Shown in pieces: positions 35,990 to 49,079 of a stretch of DNA of 64,000 nucleotides. A model generated the notes under the pieces. It searched no databases. It saw only the letters and a program-made list of their open reading frames with translations, and was not told where the DNA came from. Both the position numbers and the translations under genes were made by a program. The DNA is from Megalopta genalis. Its lineage: Eukaryota > Arthropoda > Insecta > Hymenoptera > Halictidae. Position 1 is the stretch's first letter; each line of letters opens with the position of its first letter. The stretch is taken from positions 248,001-312,000 of the forward strand of contig NW_027476193.1 in assembly GCF_051020955.1 (NCBI RefSeq). Direction: 5' to 3'.

Positions 35990-38597
35990 GAATTCGTAGC
36001 TGAATCATGTGTTTCGCATGGATTTGAAGCTAACTCGTTTGTTTCGTCTGCATTTGAAGCTAAATCATGTATATCACGAGTATTTGAAGCTAAACCATTT
36101 GTTTCGCATGGATTTGAAGTTAAGCCTCCTACTTCGCATTGATTTGAAACTAAATCATGCGTATCGCATGGATTGGAATCTAACTCGTTTGTTTCGTCTG
36201 CATTTGAAGCTAAATCATGTATATCACGAGTATTTGAAGCTAAAACATTTGTTTCGGATGGATTTGAAGATAAGCCTTCTACTTCGCATTGATTTGAAGC
36301 TAAATCATGTGTATCGCATGGATTGGAATCTAACTCGTTTGTTTCGCCTGCATTTGAAACTAAATCATGTATATCACAAGTATTTGAAGCTAAACCATTT
36401 GTTTCGCATGGATTTGAAGTTAAGCCTCCTACTTCGCATTGATTTGAAACTAAATCATGCGTATCGCATGGATTGGAATCTAACTCGTTTGTTTCGCCTG
36501 CATTTGGAACTAAATCATGTATATCACAAGTATGTGAAGCTAAAACATTTGTTTCGCGTGGATTTGAAGATAATCCTTCTACTTCGCATTGATTTGAAGC
36601 TAAATCATGTGTTGCGCATGGTTTTTAAGCTAAATCATGTGTTTCACATGAATTTGAAGCCAAATCATGTGTTTCGCTTGGAATTCAAGCTAACTCGTTT
36701 GTCTCGCGGGCATTTGATGCTGAATCATGTATATCACATGTATTTGTAGCTAAACCATTTGATACGCATGGATTTGTAGCTAATCCTTCTAAGTCGCATT
36801 GATTTGAAGCTGAATCATGTGTTTCGCATGGATTTGAAGCTAACTCGTTTGTTTCGTCTGCATTTGAAGCTAAATCATGTATATCACGAGTATTTGAAGC
36901 TAAAACATTTGTTTCGGATGGATTTGAAGATAAGCCTTCTACTTCGCATTGATTTGAAGCTAAATCATGTGTATCGCATGGATTGGAATCTAACTCGTTT
37001 GTTTCGCCTGCATTTGAAACTAAATCATGTATATCACAAGTATTTGAAGCTAAAACATTTGTTTCGCATGGTTTTGAAGATAAGCCTTCTACTTCGCATT
37101 GATTTGAAGCTAAATCATATGTATCGCATGGATTTGAAGCTAACTCGTTTGTTTCGCCTGCATTTGAAGCTAAATCATTTATATCACATGTATTTTAAGC
37201 TAAACCATTTGATTCGTATGGATTTGTAGCTAAATCTTCTACTTCGCATTGAATTGTAGCAAAATTATGTCTCTCGCATGTACTTGAAACTAAGCTTTCT
37301 ACTTCGCATTGATTTGAAGCTAAATCATGTGTATCGCATAGATTTGAAGCTAACTCGTTTGTTTCGCCTGCATTTGAAGCTAAATCATTTATATCACATG
37401 TATTTGGAGCTAAACCATTTAATTCGTATGGATTTGTAGCTAAATCTTCTACTTCGCATTGATTTGAACAAAATTATGTCTTTCGCATGGACTTGAAGCT
37501 AAGCCTTCTACTTCGCATTCATTTGAAGCTAGATCATGTGTTTCGCTTGGATTTGAAGCTAACTCGTTTGTTTCGCCTGCATTTGGAGCTGAATCATGTA
37601 TATCACAAGTATTTGAAACTAAACCATTTGATTCGTCTGGATATGTTGCTAAATCTTCTACTTCGCATTGATTTGAAACAAAATTATGTCTTTCTCATGG
37701 ACTTGAAGCTAAGCCTTCTACTTCGCATTGATTTGAAGCTAAATCTTATGTATCGCATGGATTTGACGCTAACTCGTTTGTTCCGCATTCAGTTGAAGCT
37801 ATATCGCTTAGATTCACAAGTATTTGAAGCTAAACCATTTGTTTCGCATGGATTTGAAGGTAAGCCTTCTAGTTCGCATTGTTGTGAAGTTAACTCGATT
37901 GTTTCGCCTGCATTAGAAGCTATATCACTTACATCGCAATTATCTGAAGATAAATCATTTGTTTCTCATGTATTTGTAGCTAAGCCGTCTACTTCACATT
38001 GATTTGAAACTAGATCATGTGTTTCGCTAGGATTTGATGCTAACTCGTTTGTTTCGCCTGCATTTGAAGCTGAATCATGTATATCACAAGTATTTGAAGC
38101 TAAACCATTTGATTCGTCTGGATATGTTACTAAATCTTCTACTTCGCATTGATTTGAAACAAAATTATGTCTTTCTCATGGACTTGAAGCTAAGCCTTCT
38201 ACTTCGCATTGATTTGAAGCTAAATCATATGTATCGCTAGGATTTGATGCTAGCTCGTTTGTTTCGCCTGCATTTGAAGCTGAATCATGTATATCACAAG
38301 TATTTGAAGCTAAACCATTGATTCGTATGGATTTGTAGCTAAATCTTCTACTCTGCATTGATTTGAACAAAATTATGTCTTTCGCATGGACTTGAAGCTA
38401 AGCCTTCTACTTCGCATTGATTTGAAGCTAGATCATGTGTTTCGCTTGGATTTGAAGCTGAATCATGTGTTTCGCTTGGATTTGAAGCTAAGTCGTTTGC
38501 TTCGCATGCAGTAGAAGCTAAATCATGTATATCACAAGTATTTGAAACTGAAACATATCTTTCGCATGAATATTAAGCTAAACGACATGTTTCGTTT
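35990..38597 (+). repeat. Type I super-repeat, 2,608 bp
   Basis: It contains one shortened 960-bp-type unit, a second one from 36803, and the divergent block at 37792-38002. A partial re-duplication of the segment after that block (near 38041-38245) is present. A private 29-bp monomer near 38318 (ACCATTGATTCG) is missing one T. Confidence 0.83.
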
Positions 38598-41206
38598 GAA
38601 TTCGTAGCTGAATCATGTGTTTCGCATGGATTTGAAGCTAACTCGTTTGTTTCGTCTGCATTTGAAGCTAAATCATGTATATCACGAGTATTTGAAGCTA
38701 AACCATTTGTTTCGCATGGATTTGAAGTTAAGCCTCCTACTTCGCATTGATTTGAAACTAAATCATGCGTATCGCATGGATTGGAATATAACTCGTTTGT
38801 TTCGCCTGCATTTGAAACTAAATCATGTATATCACAAGTATGTGAAGCTAAAACATTTGTTTCGCGTGGATTTGAAGATAATCCTTCTACTTCGCATTGA
38901 TTTGAAGCTAAATCATGTGTTGCGCATGGTTTTTAAGCTAAATCATGTGTTTCACATGAATTTGAAGCCAAATCATGTGTTTCGCTTGGAATTCAAGCTA
39001 ACTCGTTTGTCTCGCGGGCATTTGATGCTGAATCATGTATATCACATGTATTTGAAGCTAAACCATTTGATACGCATGGATTTGTAGCTAATCCTTCTAA
39101 GTCGCATTGATTTGAAGCTGAATCATGTGTTTCGCATGGATTTGAAGCTAACTCGTTTGTTTCGTCTGCATTTGAAGCTAAATCATGTATATCACGAGTA
39201 TTTGAAGCTAAAACATTTGTTTCGGATGGATTTGAAGATAAGCCTTCTACTTCGCATTGATTTGAAGCTAAATCATGTGTATCGCATGGATTGGAATCTA
39301 ACTCGTTTGTTTCGCCTGCATTTGAAACTAAATCATGTATATCACAAGTATTTGAAGCTAAACCATTTGTTTCGCATGGATTTGAAGTTAAGCCTCCTAC
39401 TTCGCATTGATTTGAAACTAAATCATGCGTATCGCATGGATTGGAATCTAACTCGTTTGTTTCGCCTGTATTTGGAACTAAATCACGTATATCACAAGTA
39501 TGTGAAGCTAAAACATTTTTTTCGCGTGGATTTGAAGATAATCCTTCTACTTCGCATTGATTTGAAGCTAAATCATGTGTTGCGCATGGTTTTTAAGCTA
39601 AATCATGTGTTTCACATGAATTTGAAGCCAAATCATGTGTTTCGCTTGGAATTCAAGCTAACTCGTTTGTCTCGCGGGCATTTGATGCTGAATCATGTAT
39701 ATCACATGTATTTGAAGCTAAACCATTTGATACGCATGGATTTGTAGCTAATCCTTCTAAGTCGCATTGATTTGAAGCTGAATCATGTGTTTCGCATGGA
39801 TTTGAAGCTAACTCGTTTGTTTCGCCTGCATTTGAAACTAAATCATGTATATCACAAGTATTTGAAGCTAAAACATTTGTTTCGCATGGTTTTGAAGATA
39901 AGCCTTCTACTTCGCATTGATTTGAAGCTAAATCATATGTATCGCATGGATTTGAAGCTAACTCGTTTGTTTCGCCTGCATTTGAAGCTAAATCATTTAT
40001 ATCACATGTATTTTAAGCTAAACCATTTGATTCGTATGGATTTGTAGCTAAATCTTCTACTTCGCATTGAATTGTAGCAAAATTATGTCTCTCGCATGTA
40101 CTTGAAACTAAGCTTTCTACTTCGCATTGATTTGAAGCTAAATCATGTGTATCGCATAGATTTGAAGCTAACTCGTTTGTTTCGCCTGCATTTGAAGCTA
40201 AATCATTTATATCACATGTATTTGGAGCTAAACCATTTAATTCGTATGGATTTGTAGCTAAATCTTCTACTTCGCATTGATTTGAACAAAATTATGTCTT
40301 TCGCATGGACTTGAAGCTAAGCCTTCTACTTCGCATTCATTTGAAGCTAGATCATGTGTTTCGCTTGGATTTGAAGCTAACTCGTTTGTTTCGCCTGCAT
40401 TTGGAGCTGAATCATGTATATCACAAGTATTTGAAACTAAACCATTTGATTCGTCTGGATATGTTGCTAAATCTTCTACTTCGCATTGATTTGAAACAAA
40501 ATTATGTCTTTCTCATGGACTTGAAGCTAAGCCTTCTACTTCGCATTGATTTGAAGCTAAATCATATGTATCGCATGGATTTGACGCTAACTCGTTTGTT
40601 TCGCATTCAGTTGAAGCTATATCGCTTAGATTCACAAGTATTTGAAGCTAAACCATTTGTTTCGCATGGATTTGAAGGTAAGCCTTCTAGTTCGCATTGT
40701 TGTGAAGTTAACTCGATTGTTTCGCCTGCATTAGAAGCTATATCACTTACATCGCAATTATCTGAAGATAAATCATTTGTTTCTCATGTATTTGTAGCTA
40801 AGCCGTCTACTTCACATTGATTTGAAACTAGATCATGTGTTTCGCTAGGATTTGATGCTAACTCGTTTGTTTCGCCTGCATTTGAAGCTGAATCATGTAT
40901 ATCACAAGTATTTGAAGCTAAACCATTTGATTCGTATGGATTTGTAGCTAAATCTTCTACTCTGCATTGATTTGAACAAAATTATGTCTTTCGCATGGAC
41001 TTGAAGCTAAGCCTTCTACTTCGCATTGATTTGAAGCTAGATCATGTGTTTCGCTTGGATTTGAAGCTGAATCATGTGTTTCGCTTGGATTTGAAGCTAA
41101 GTCGTTTGCTTCGCATGCAGTAGAAGCTAAATCATGTATATCACAAGTATTTGAAACTGAAACATATCTTTCGCATGAATATTAAGCTAAACGATATGTT
41201 TCGTTT
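38598..41206 (+). repeat. Type I super-repeat, 2,609 bp
   Basis: It contains a 660-bp version (39111-39770) of the 960-bp unit, missing ten monomers (two HORs), and then a further shortened copy from 39771. The divergent block is at 40610-40820. Confidence 0.83.
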
Positions 41207-42237
41207 GAATTCGTAGCTGAATCATGTGTTTCGCATGGATTTGAAGCTAACTCGTTTGTTTCGTCTGCATTTGAAGCTAAATCATGTATATCACGAGTAT
41301 TTGAAGCTAAACCATTTGTTTCGCATGGATTTGAAGTTAAGCCTCCTACTTCGCATTGATTTGAAACTAAATCATGCGTATCGCATGGATTGGAATCTAA
41401 CTCGTTTGTTTCGCCTGCATTTGAAACTAAATCATGTATATCACAAGTATGTGAAGCTAAAACATTTGTTTCGCGTGGATTTGAAGATAATCCTTCTACT
41501 TCGCATTGATTTGAAGCTAAATCATGTGTTGCGCATGGTTTTTAAGCTAAATCATGTGTTTCACATGAATTTGAAGCCAAATCATGTGTTTCGCTTGGAA
41601 TTCAAGCTAACTCGTTTGTCTCGCGGGCATTTGATGCTGAATCATGTATATCACATGTATTTGAAGCTAAACCATTTGATACGCATGGATTTGTAGCTAA
41701 TCCTTCTAAGTCGCATTGATTTGAAGCTGAATCATGTGTTTCGCATGGATTTGAAGCTAACTCGTTTGTATCGTCTGCATTTGAAGCTAAATCATGTATA
41801 TCACGAGTATTTGAAGCTAAACCATTTGTTTCGCATGGATTTGAAGTTAAGCCTCCTACTTCGCATTGATTTGAAACTAAATCATGTGTATCGCATGGAT
41901 TGGAATCTAACTCGTTTGTCTCGCGAGCATTTGGAGCTGAATCATGTATATCACAAATATTTGAAGCTAAACCATTTGATTCGTATGGATATGTTGCTAA
42001 ATCTTCTACTTCGCAATGATTTGAAGCAAAATTATGTCTTTCGCATGGACTTGAAGCTAAGCCTACTACTTCGCATTGATTTGAAGCTAAATCAAATGTA
42101 TCGCATGGATTTGAAGCTAACTCGTTTGTTTCGCATTCAGTTGAAGCTATATCACTTAGATTCGCAAGTATTTGAAGCTAAACCATTTGTTTCGCATGGA
42201 TTTGAAGATAAGCCTCCTACTTCGCATTGATTTGAAA

Positions 42238-45200
42238 CTAAATCATGTGTATCGCATGGGTTGGAATCTATCTCGTTTGTTTCGCCTGCATTTGAAACTA
42301 AATCATGTATATCACAAGTATTTGAAGCTAAAACATTTGTTTCGCATGGATTTGAAGATAATCCTTCTACTTCGCATTGATTTGAAGCTAGATCATATGT
42401 ATCGCATGGATTTGAAGCTAACTCGTTTGTTTCGCCTGCATTTGAAGCTAAATCATTTATATCACATGTATTTGAAGCTAAACCATTTGATTCGTATGGA
42501 TTTGTAGCTAAATCTTCTACTTCGCATTGATTTGAACAAAATTATGTCTTTCGCATGTACTTGAAGCTAAGACTTCCACTTCGCATTGATTTGAAGCTAG
42601 ATCATGTGTTTAGCTTGGATTTGAAGCTAACTCGTTTGTTTCGCATTCAATTGAAGCTATATCACTTAGATTCGCAAGTATTTGAAGCTAAACCATTTGT
42701 TTCGCCTGCATTTGAAGCTAAATCATTTATATCACATGTATTTGAAGCTAAACCATTTGATTCGTATGGATTTGTAGCTAAATCTTCTACTTCGCATTGA
42801 TTTGAACAAAATTATGTCTTTCGCATGTACTTGAAGCTAAGACTTCTACTTCGCATTGATTTGAAGATAGATCATGTGTTTAGCTTGGATTTGAAGCTAA
42901 CTCGTTTTTTTCGCCTGCATTTGAAGCTAAGTCATGTATATCACGAGTATTTGAAGCTAAAACATTTGTTTCGGATGGATTTGAAGATAAGCCTTCTACT
43001 TCGCATTGATCTGAAGCTAAATCATGTGTATCGCATGGATTTGAAGCTACCTCGTTTGTGTCGCCTGCATTTGGAGCTGAATCATGTATATCACAAGTAT
43101 TTGAAGCTAAACCATTTGATTCGTATGGATATTTTGCTAAATCTTCTACTTCGCAATGATTTGACGCAAAATTATGTCTTTCGCATGGACTTGAAGCTAA
43201 GCCTTCTACTTCGCATTGATTTGAAGCTAAATCAAATGTATCGCATGGATTTGAAGCTAACTCGTTTGTTTCGCATTCAGTTGAAGCTATATCACTTAGA
43301 TTCGCAAGTATTTGAAGCTAAACCATTTGTTTCGCATAGATTTGAAGATAAGCCTTCTAGTTCGCATTGTTTTGAAGTTAACTCGATTGTTTCGCCTGCA
43401 TTTGAAGCTATATCACTTACATCGCAATTATCTCAAGATAAATCATTTGTTTCTCATGTATTTGTAGCTAAGCCTTCTACATCTCATTGATTTGAAACTA
43501 GATCATGTGTTTCGCTAGCATTTGAAGCTAACTCGTTTGTTTCGCCTGCATTTGAAACTAAATCATGTATATCACAAGTATTTGAAGCCTAACCATTTGA
43601 TTCGTATGGATATTTTGCTAAATCTTCTACTTCGCAATGATTTGAAGCAAAATTATGTCTTTCGCATGGACTTGAAGCTAAGCCTACTACTTCGCATTGA
43701 TTTGAAGCTAAATCAAATGTATCGCATGGATTTGAAGCTAACTCGTTTGTTTCGCATTCAGTTGAAGCTATATCACTTAGATTCGCAAGTATTTGAAGCT
43801 AAACCATTTGTTTCGCATGGATTTGAAGATAAGCCTCCTACTTCGCATTGATTTGAAACTAAATCATGTGTATCGCATGGGTTGGAATCTATCTCGTTTG
43901 TTTCGCCTGCATCTGAAACTAAATCATGTATATCACAAGTATTTGAAGCTCAAACATTTGTTTCGCATGGATTTGAAGATAATCCTTCTACTTCGCATTG
44001 ATTTGAAGCTAAATCATATGTATCGCATGGATTTGAAGCTAACTCGTTTGTTTCGCCTGCATTTGAAGCTAAATCATTTATATCACATGTATTTGAAGCT
44101 AAACCATTTGATTCGTATGGATTTGTAGCTAAATCTTCTACTTCGCATTGATTTGAACAAAATTATGTCTTTCGCATGTACTTGAAGCTAAGACTTCCAC
44201 TTCGCATTGATTTGAAGCTAGATCATGTGTTTAGCTTGGATTTGAAGCTAACTCGTTTGTTCCGCCTGCATTTGAAGCTAAGTCATGTATATCACGAGTA
44301 TTTGAAGCTAAACCATTTGATTCGTATGGATATGTTGCTAAATCTTCTACTTCGCAATGATTTGAAGCAAAATTATGTCTTTCGCATGGACTTGAAGCTA
44401 AGCCTTCTACTTCGCATTGATTTGAAGCTAAATCAAATGTATCGCATGGATTTGAAGCTAACTCGTTTGTTTCGCATTCAGTTGAAGCTATATCACTTAG
44501 ATTCGAATGTATTTGAAGCTAAACCATTTGTTTCGCATGGATTTGAAGATAAGCCTTCTAGTTCGCATTGTTTTGAAGTTAACTCGATTGTTTCGCCTGC
44601 ATTTGAAGCTATATCACTTACATCGCAATTATCTGAAGATAAATCATTTGTTTCTCATGTATTTGTAGCTAAGCCTTCTACATCTCATTGATTTGAAACT
44701 AGATCATGTGTTTCGCATGGATTTGAAGCTACCTCGTTTGTGTCGCCTGCATTTGGTGCTGAATCATGTATATCACAAGTATTTGAAGCTAAACCATTTG
44801 ATTCGTATGGATATGTTGCTAAATCTTCTACTTCGCAATGATTTGAAGCAAAATTATGTCTTTCGCATGGACTTGAAGCTAAGCCTTCTACTTCGCATTG
44901 ATTTGAAGCTAAATCAAATGTATCGCATGGATTTGAAGCTAACTCGTTTGTTTCGCATTCAGTTGAAGCTATATCACTTAGATTCGCAAGTATTTGAAGC
45001 TAAACCATTTGTTTCGCCTGCATTTGAAGCTAAATCATTTATATCACATGTATTTGAAGCTAAACCATTTGATTCGTATGGATTTGTAGCTAAATCTTCT
45101 ACTTCGCATTGATTTGAACAAAATTATGTCTTTCGCATGTACTTGAAGCTAAGACTTCTACTTCGCATTGATTTGAAGCTAGATCATGTGTTTAGCTTGG

Positions 45201-48200
45201 ATTTGAAGCTAACTCGTTTTTTTCGCCTGCATTTGAAGCTAAGTCATGTATATCACGAGTATTTGAAGCTAAAACATTTGTTTCGGATGGATTTGAAGAT
45301 AAGCCTTCTACTTCGCATTGATCTGAAACTAAATCATGTGTATCGCATGGATTTGAAGCTACCTCGTTTGTGTCGACTGCATTTGGAGCTGAATCATGTA
45401 TATCACAAGTATTTGAAGCTAAACCATTTGATTCGTATGGATATTTTGCTAAATCTTCTACTTCGCAATGATTTGAAGCAAAATTATGTCTTTCGCATGG
45501 ACTTGAAGCTAAGCCTTCTACTTCGCATTGATTTGAAGCTAAATCAAATGTATCGCATGGATTTGAAGCTAACTCGTTTGTTTTGCATTCAGTTGAAGCT
45601 ATATCACTTAGATTCGCAAGTATTTGAAGCTAAACCATTTGTTTCGCATGGATTTGAAGATAAGCCTTCTAGTTCGCATTGTTTTGAAGTTAACTCGATT
45701 GTTTCGCCTGCATTTGAAGCTATATCACTTACATCGCAATTATCTGAAGATAAATCATTTGTTTCTCATGTATTTGTAGCTAAGCCTTCTACTTCTCATT
45801 GATTTGAAACTAGATCATGTGTTTCGCTAGGATTTGAAGCTAACTCGTTTGTTTCGTTTGCGTTTGAAGCTAAATCATGTATATCACAAGTATTTAAAGC
45901 TAAACCATTTGTTTCGCATGGATTTGAAGATAAGCCTTCTACTTCGCATTCATTTGAACAAAATTATGTCTTTCGCATGGACTTGAAGCTAAGCCTTCTA
46001 CTTACCATGGATTTGAAGCTAACTCGTTTGTTTCGTCTGCATTTGAAGCTAAATCATGTATATCACGAGTATTTGAAGCTAAACCATTTGTTTCGCATGG
46101 ATTTGAAGATAAGCCTCCTACTTCGCATTGATTTGAAACTAAATCATGTGTATCGCATGGATTGGAATCTAACTCGTTTGTTTCGCCTGCATTTGAAACT
46201 AAATCATGTATATCACAAGTATTTGAAGCTAAAACATTTGTTTCGCATGGATTTGAAGATAATTCTTCTACTTCGCATTGATTTGAAGCTAAATCATATG
46301 TATCGCGTGGATTTGAAGCTAACTCGTTTGTTTCGCCTGCATTTGAAGCTAAATCATTTATATCACAAGTATTTGAAGCTAAACCATTTGATTCGTATGG
46401 ATATGTTGCTAAATCTTCTACTTCGCAATGATTTGAAGCAAAATTATGTCTTTCGCATGGACTTGAAGCTAAGCCTTCTACTTCGCATTGATTTGAAGCT
46501 AAATCAAATGTATCGCATGGATTTGAAGCTAACTCGTTTGTTTCGCATTCAGTTGAAGCTATATCACTTAGATTCGCAAGTATTTGAAGCTAAACCATTT
46601 GTTTCGCCTGCATTTGAAGCTAAATCATTTATATCACATGTATTTGAAGCTAAACCATTTGATTCGTATGGATTTGTAGCTAAATCTTCTACTTCGCATT
46701 GATTTGAACAAAATTATGTCTTTCGCATGTACTTGAAGCTAAGACTTCTACTTCGCATTGATTTGAAGCTAGATCATGTGTTTAGCTTGGATTTGAAGCT
46801 AACTCGTTTTTTTCGCCTGCATTTGAAGCTAAGTCATGTATATCACGAGTATTTGAAGCTAAAACATTTGTTTCGGATGGATTTGAAGATAAGCCTTCTA
46901 CTTCGCATTGATCTGAAACTAAATCATGTGTATCGCATGGATTTGAAGCTACCTCGTTTGTGTCGACTGCATTTGGAGCTGAATCATGTATATCACAAGT
47001 ATTTGAAGCTAAACCATTTGATTCGTATGGATATTTTGCTAAATCTTCTACTTCGCAATGATTTGAAGCAAAATTATGTCTTTCGCATGGACTTGAAGCT
47101 AAGCCTTCTACTTCGCATTGATTTGAAGCTAAATCAAATGTATCGCATGGATTTGAAGCTAACTCGTTTGTTTCGCATTCAGTTGAAGCTATATCACTTA
47201 GATTCGCAAGTATTTGAAGCTAAACCATTTGTTTCGCATGGATTTGAAGATAAGCCTTCTAGTTCGCATTGTTTTGAAGTTAACTCGATTGTTTCGCCTG
47301 CATTTGAAGCTATATCACTTACATCGCAATTATCTGAAGATAAATCATTTGTTTCTCATGTATTTGTAGCTAAGCCTTCTACTTCTCATTGATTTGAAAC
47401 TAGATCATGTGTTTCGCTAGGATTTGAAGCTAACTCGTTTGTTTCGTTTGCGTTTGAAGCTGAATCATGTATATCACAAGTATTTGTAGCTAAACCATTT
47501 GATTCGTATGGATTTGTAGCTAAATCTTCTACTTCGCATTGATTTGAACAAAATTATGTCTTTCGCATGTACTTGAAGCTAAGACTTCTACTTCGCATTG
47601 ATTTGAAGATAGATCATGTGTTTAGCTTGGATTTGAAGCTAACTCGTTTTTTTCGCCTGCATTTGAAGCTAAGTCATGTATATCACGAGTATTTGAAGCT
47701 AAAACATTTGTTTCGGATGGATTTGAAGATAAGCCTTCTACTTCGCATTGATTTGAAGCAAAATTATGTCTTTCGCATGTACTTGAAGCTAAGACTTCCA
47801 CTTCGCATTGATTTGAAGCTAGATCATGTGTTTAGCTTGGATTTGAAGCTAACTCGTTTGTTTCGCCTGCATTTGAAGCTAAGTCATGTATATCACGAGT
47901 ATTTGAAGCTAAACCATTTGATTCGTATGGATATGTTGCTAAATCTTCTACTTCGCAATGATTTGAAGCAAAATTATGTCTTTCGCATGGACTTGAAGCT
48001 AAGCCTTCTACTTCGCATTGATTTGAAGCTAAATCCAATGTATCGCATGGATTTGAAGCTAACTCGTTTGTTTCGCATTCAGTTGAAGCTATATCACTTA
48101 GATTCGCAAGTATTTGAAGCTAAACCATTTGTTTCGCCTGCATTTGAAGCTAAATCATTTATATCACATGTAATTGAAGCTAAACCATTTGATTCGTATG

Positions 48201-49079
48201 GATTTATAGCTAAATCTTCTACTTCGCATTGATTTGAACAAAATTATGTCTTTCGCATGTACTTGAAGCTAAGACTTCTACTTCGCATTGATTTGAAGCT
48301 AGATCATATTGTTTAACTTGGATTTGAAGCTAACTCGTTTGTTTCGCCTGCATTTGAAGCTAAGTCATGTATATCACGAGTATTTGAAGCTAAAACATTT
48401 GTTTCGGATGGATTTGAAGATAAGCCTTCTACTTCGCTTTGATTTGAAGCTAAATCATGTGTATCGCATGGATTTGAAGCTACCTTGCTTGTGTCGCCCG
48501 CATTTGGAGCTGAATCATGTATATCACAAGTATTTGAAGCTAAACCATTTGATTCGTATGGATATGTTGCTAAATCTTCTACTTCGCAATGATTTGAAGC
48601 AAAATTATGTCTTTCGCATGGACTTGAAGCTAAGCCTTCTACTTCGCATTGATTTGAAGCTAAATCAAATGTATCGCATGGATTTGAAGCTAACTCGTTT
48701 GTTTCGCATTAAGTTGTAGCTATATCACTTAGATTCGCAAGTATTTGAAGCTAAACCATTTGTTTCGCCTGCATTTGAAGCTAAATCATTTATATCATAT
48801 GTATTTGAAGCTAAACCATTTGATTCGTATGGATTTGTAGCTAAATCTTCTACTTCGCATTGATTTGAACAAAATTATGTCTTTCGCATGTACTTGAAGC
48901 TAAGACTTCTACTTCGCATTGATTTGAAGCTAGATCATGTGTTTAGCTTGGATTTGAAGCTAACTCGTTTGTTTCGCCTGCATTTGAAGCTAAGTCATGT
49001 ATATCACGAGTATTTGAAGCTAAAACATTTGTTTCGGATGGATTTGAAGATCAGCCTTCTACTTCGCATTGATTTGTAG
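42238..49079 (+). repeat. 6,842-bp segmental tandem duplication, copy 1
   Basis: Every landmark I checked in this block recurs 6,842 bp downstream. These include rare ones: CTAGCATTTGAAGC (43514/50356), GAAGCCTAACC (43586/50428), GTTTTGCATTCAG (45580/52422), TATTTAAAGC (45891/52733) and CTTACCATGG (46001/52843). Identity begins just after a mismatch inside the monomer starting at 42231. The only difference I noted inside is T at 42681 against C at 49523. I did not align all bases. Confidence 0.9.
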
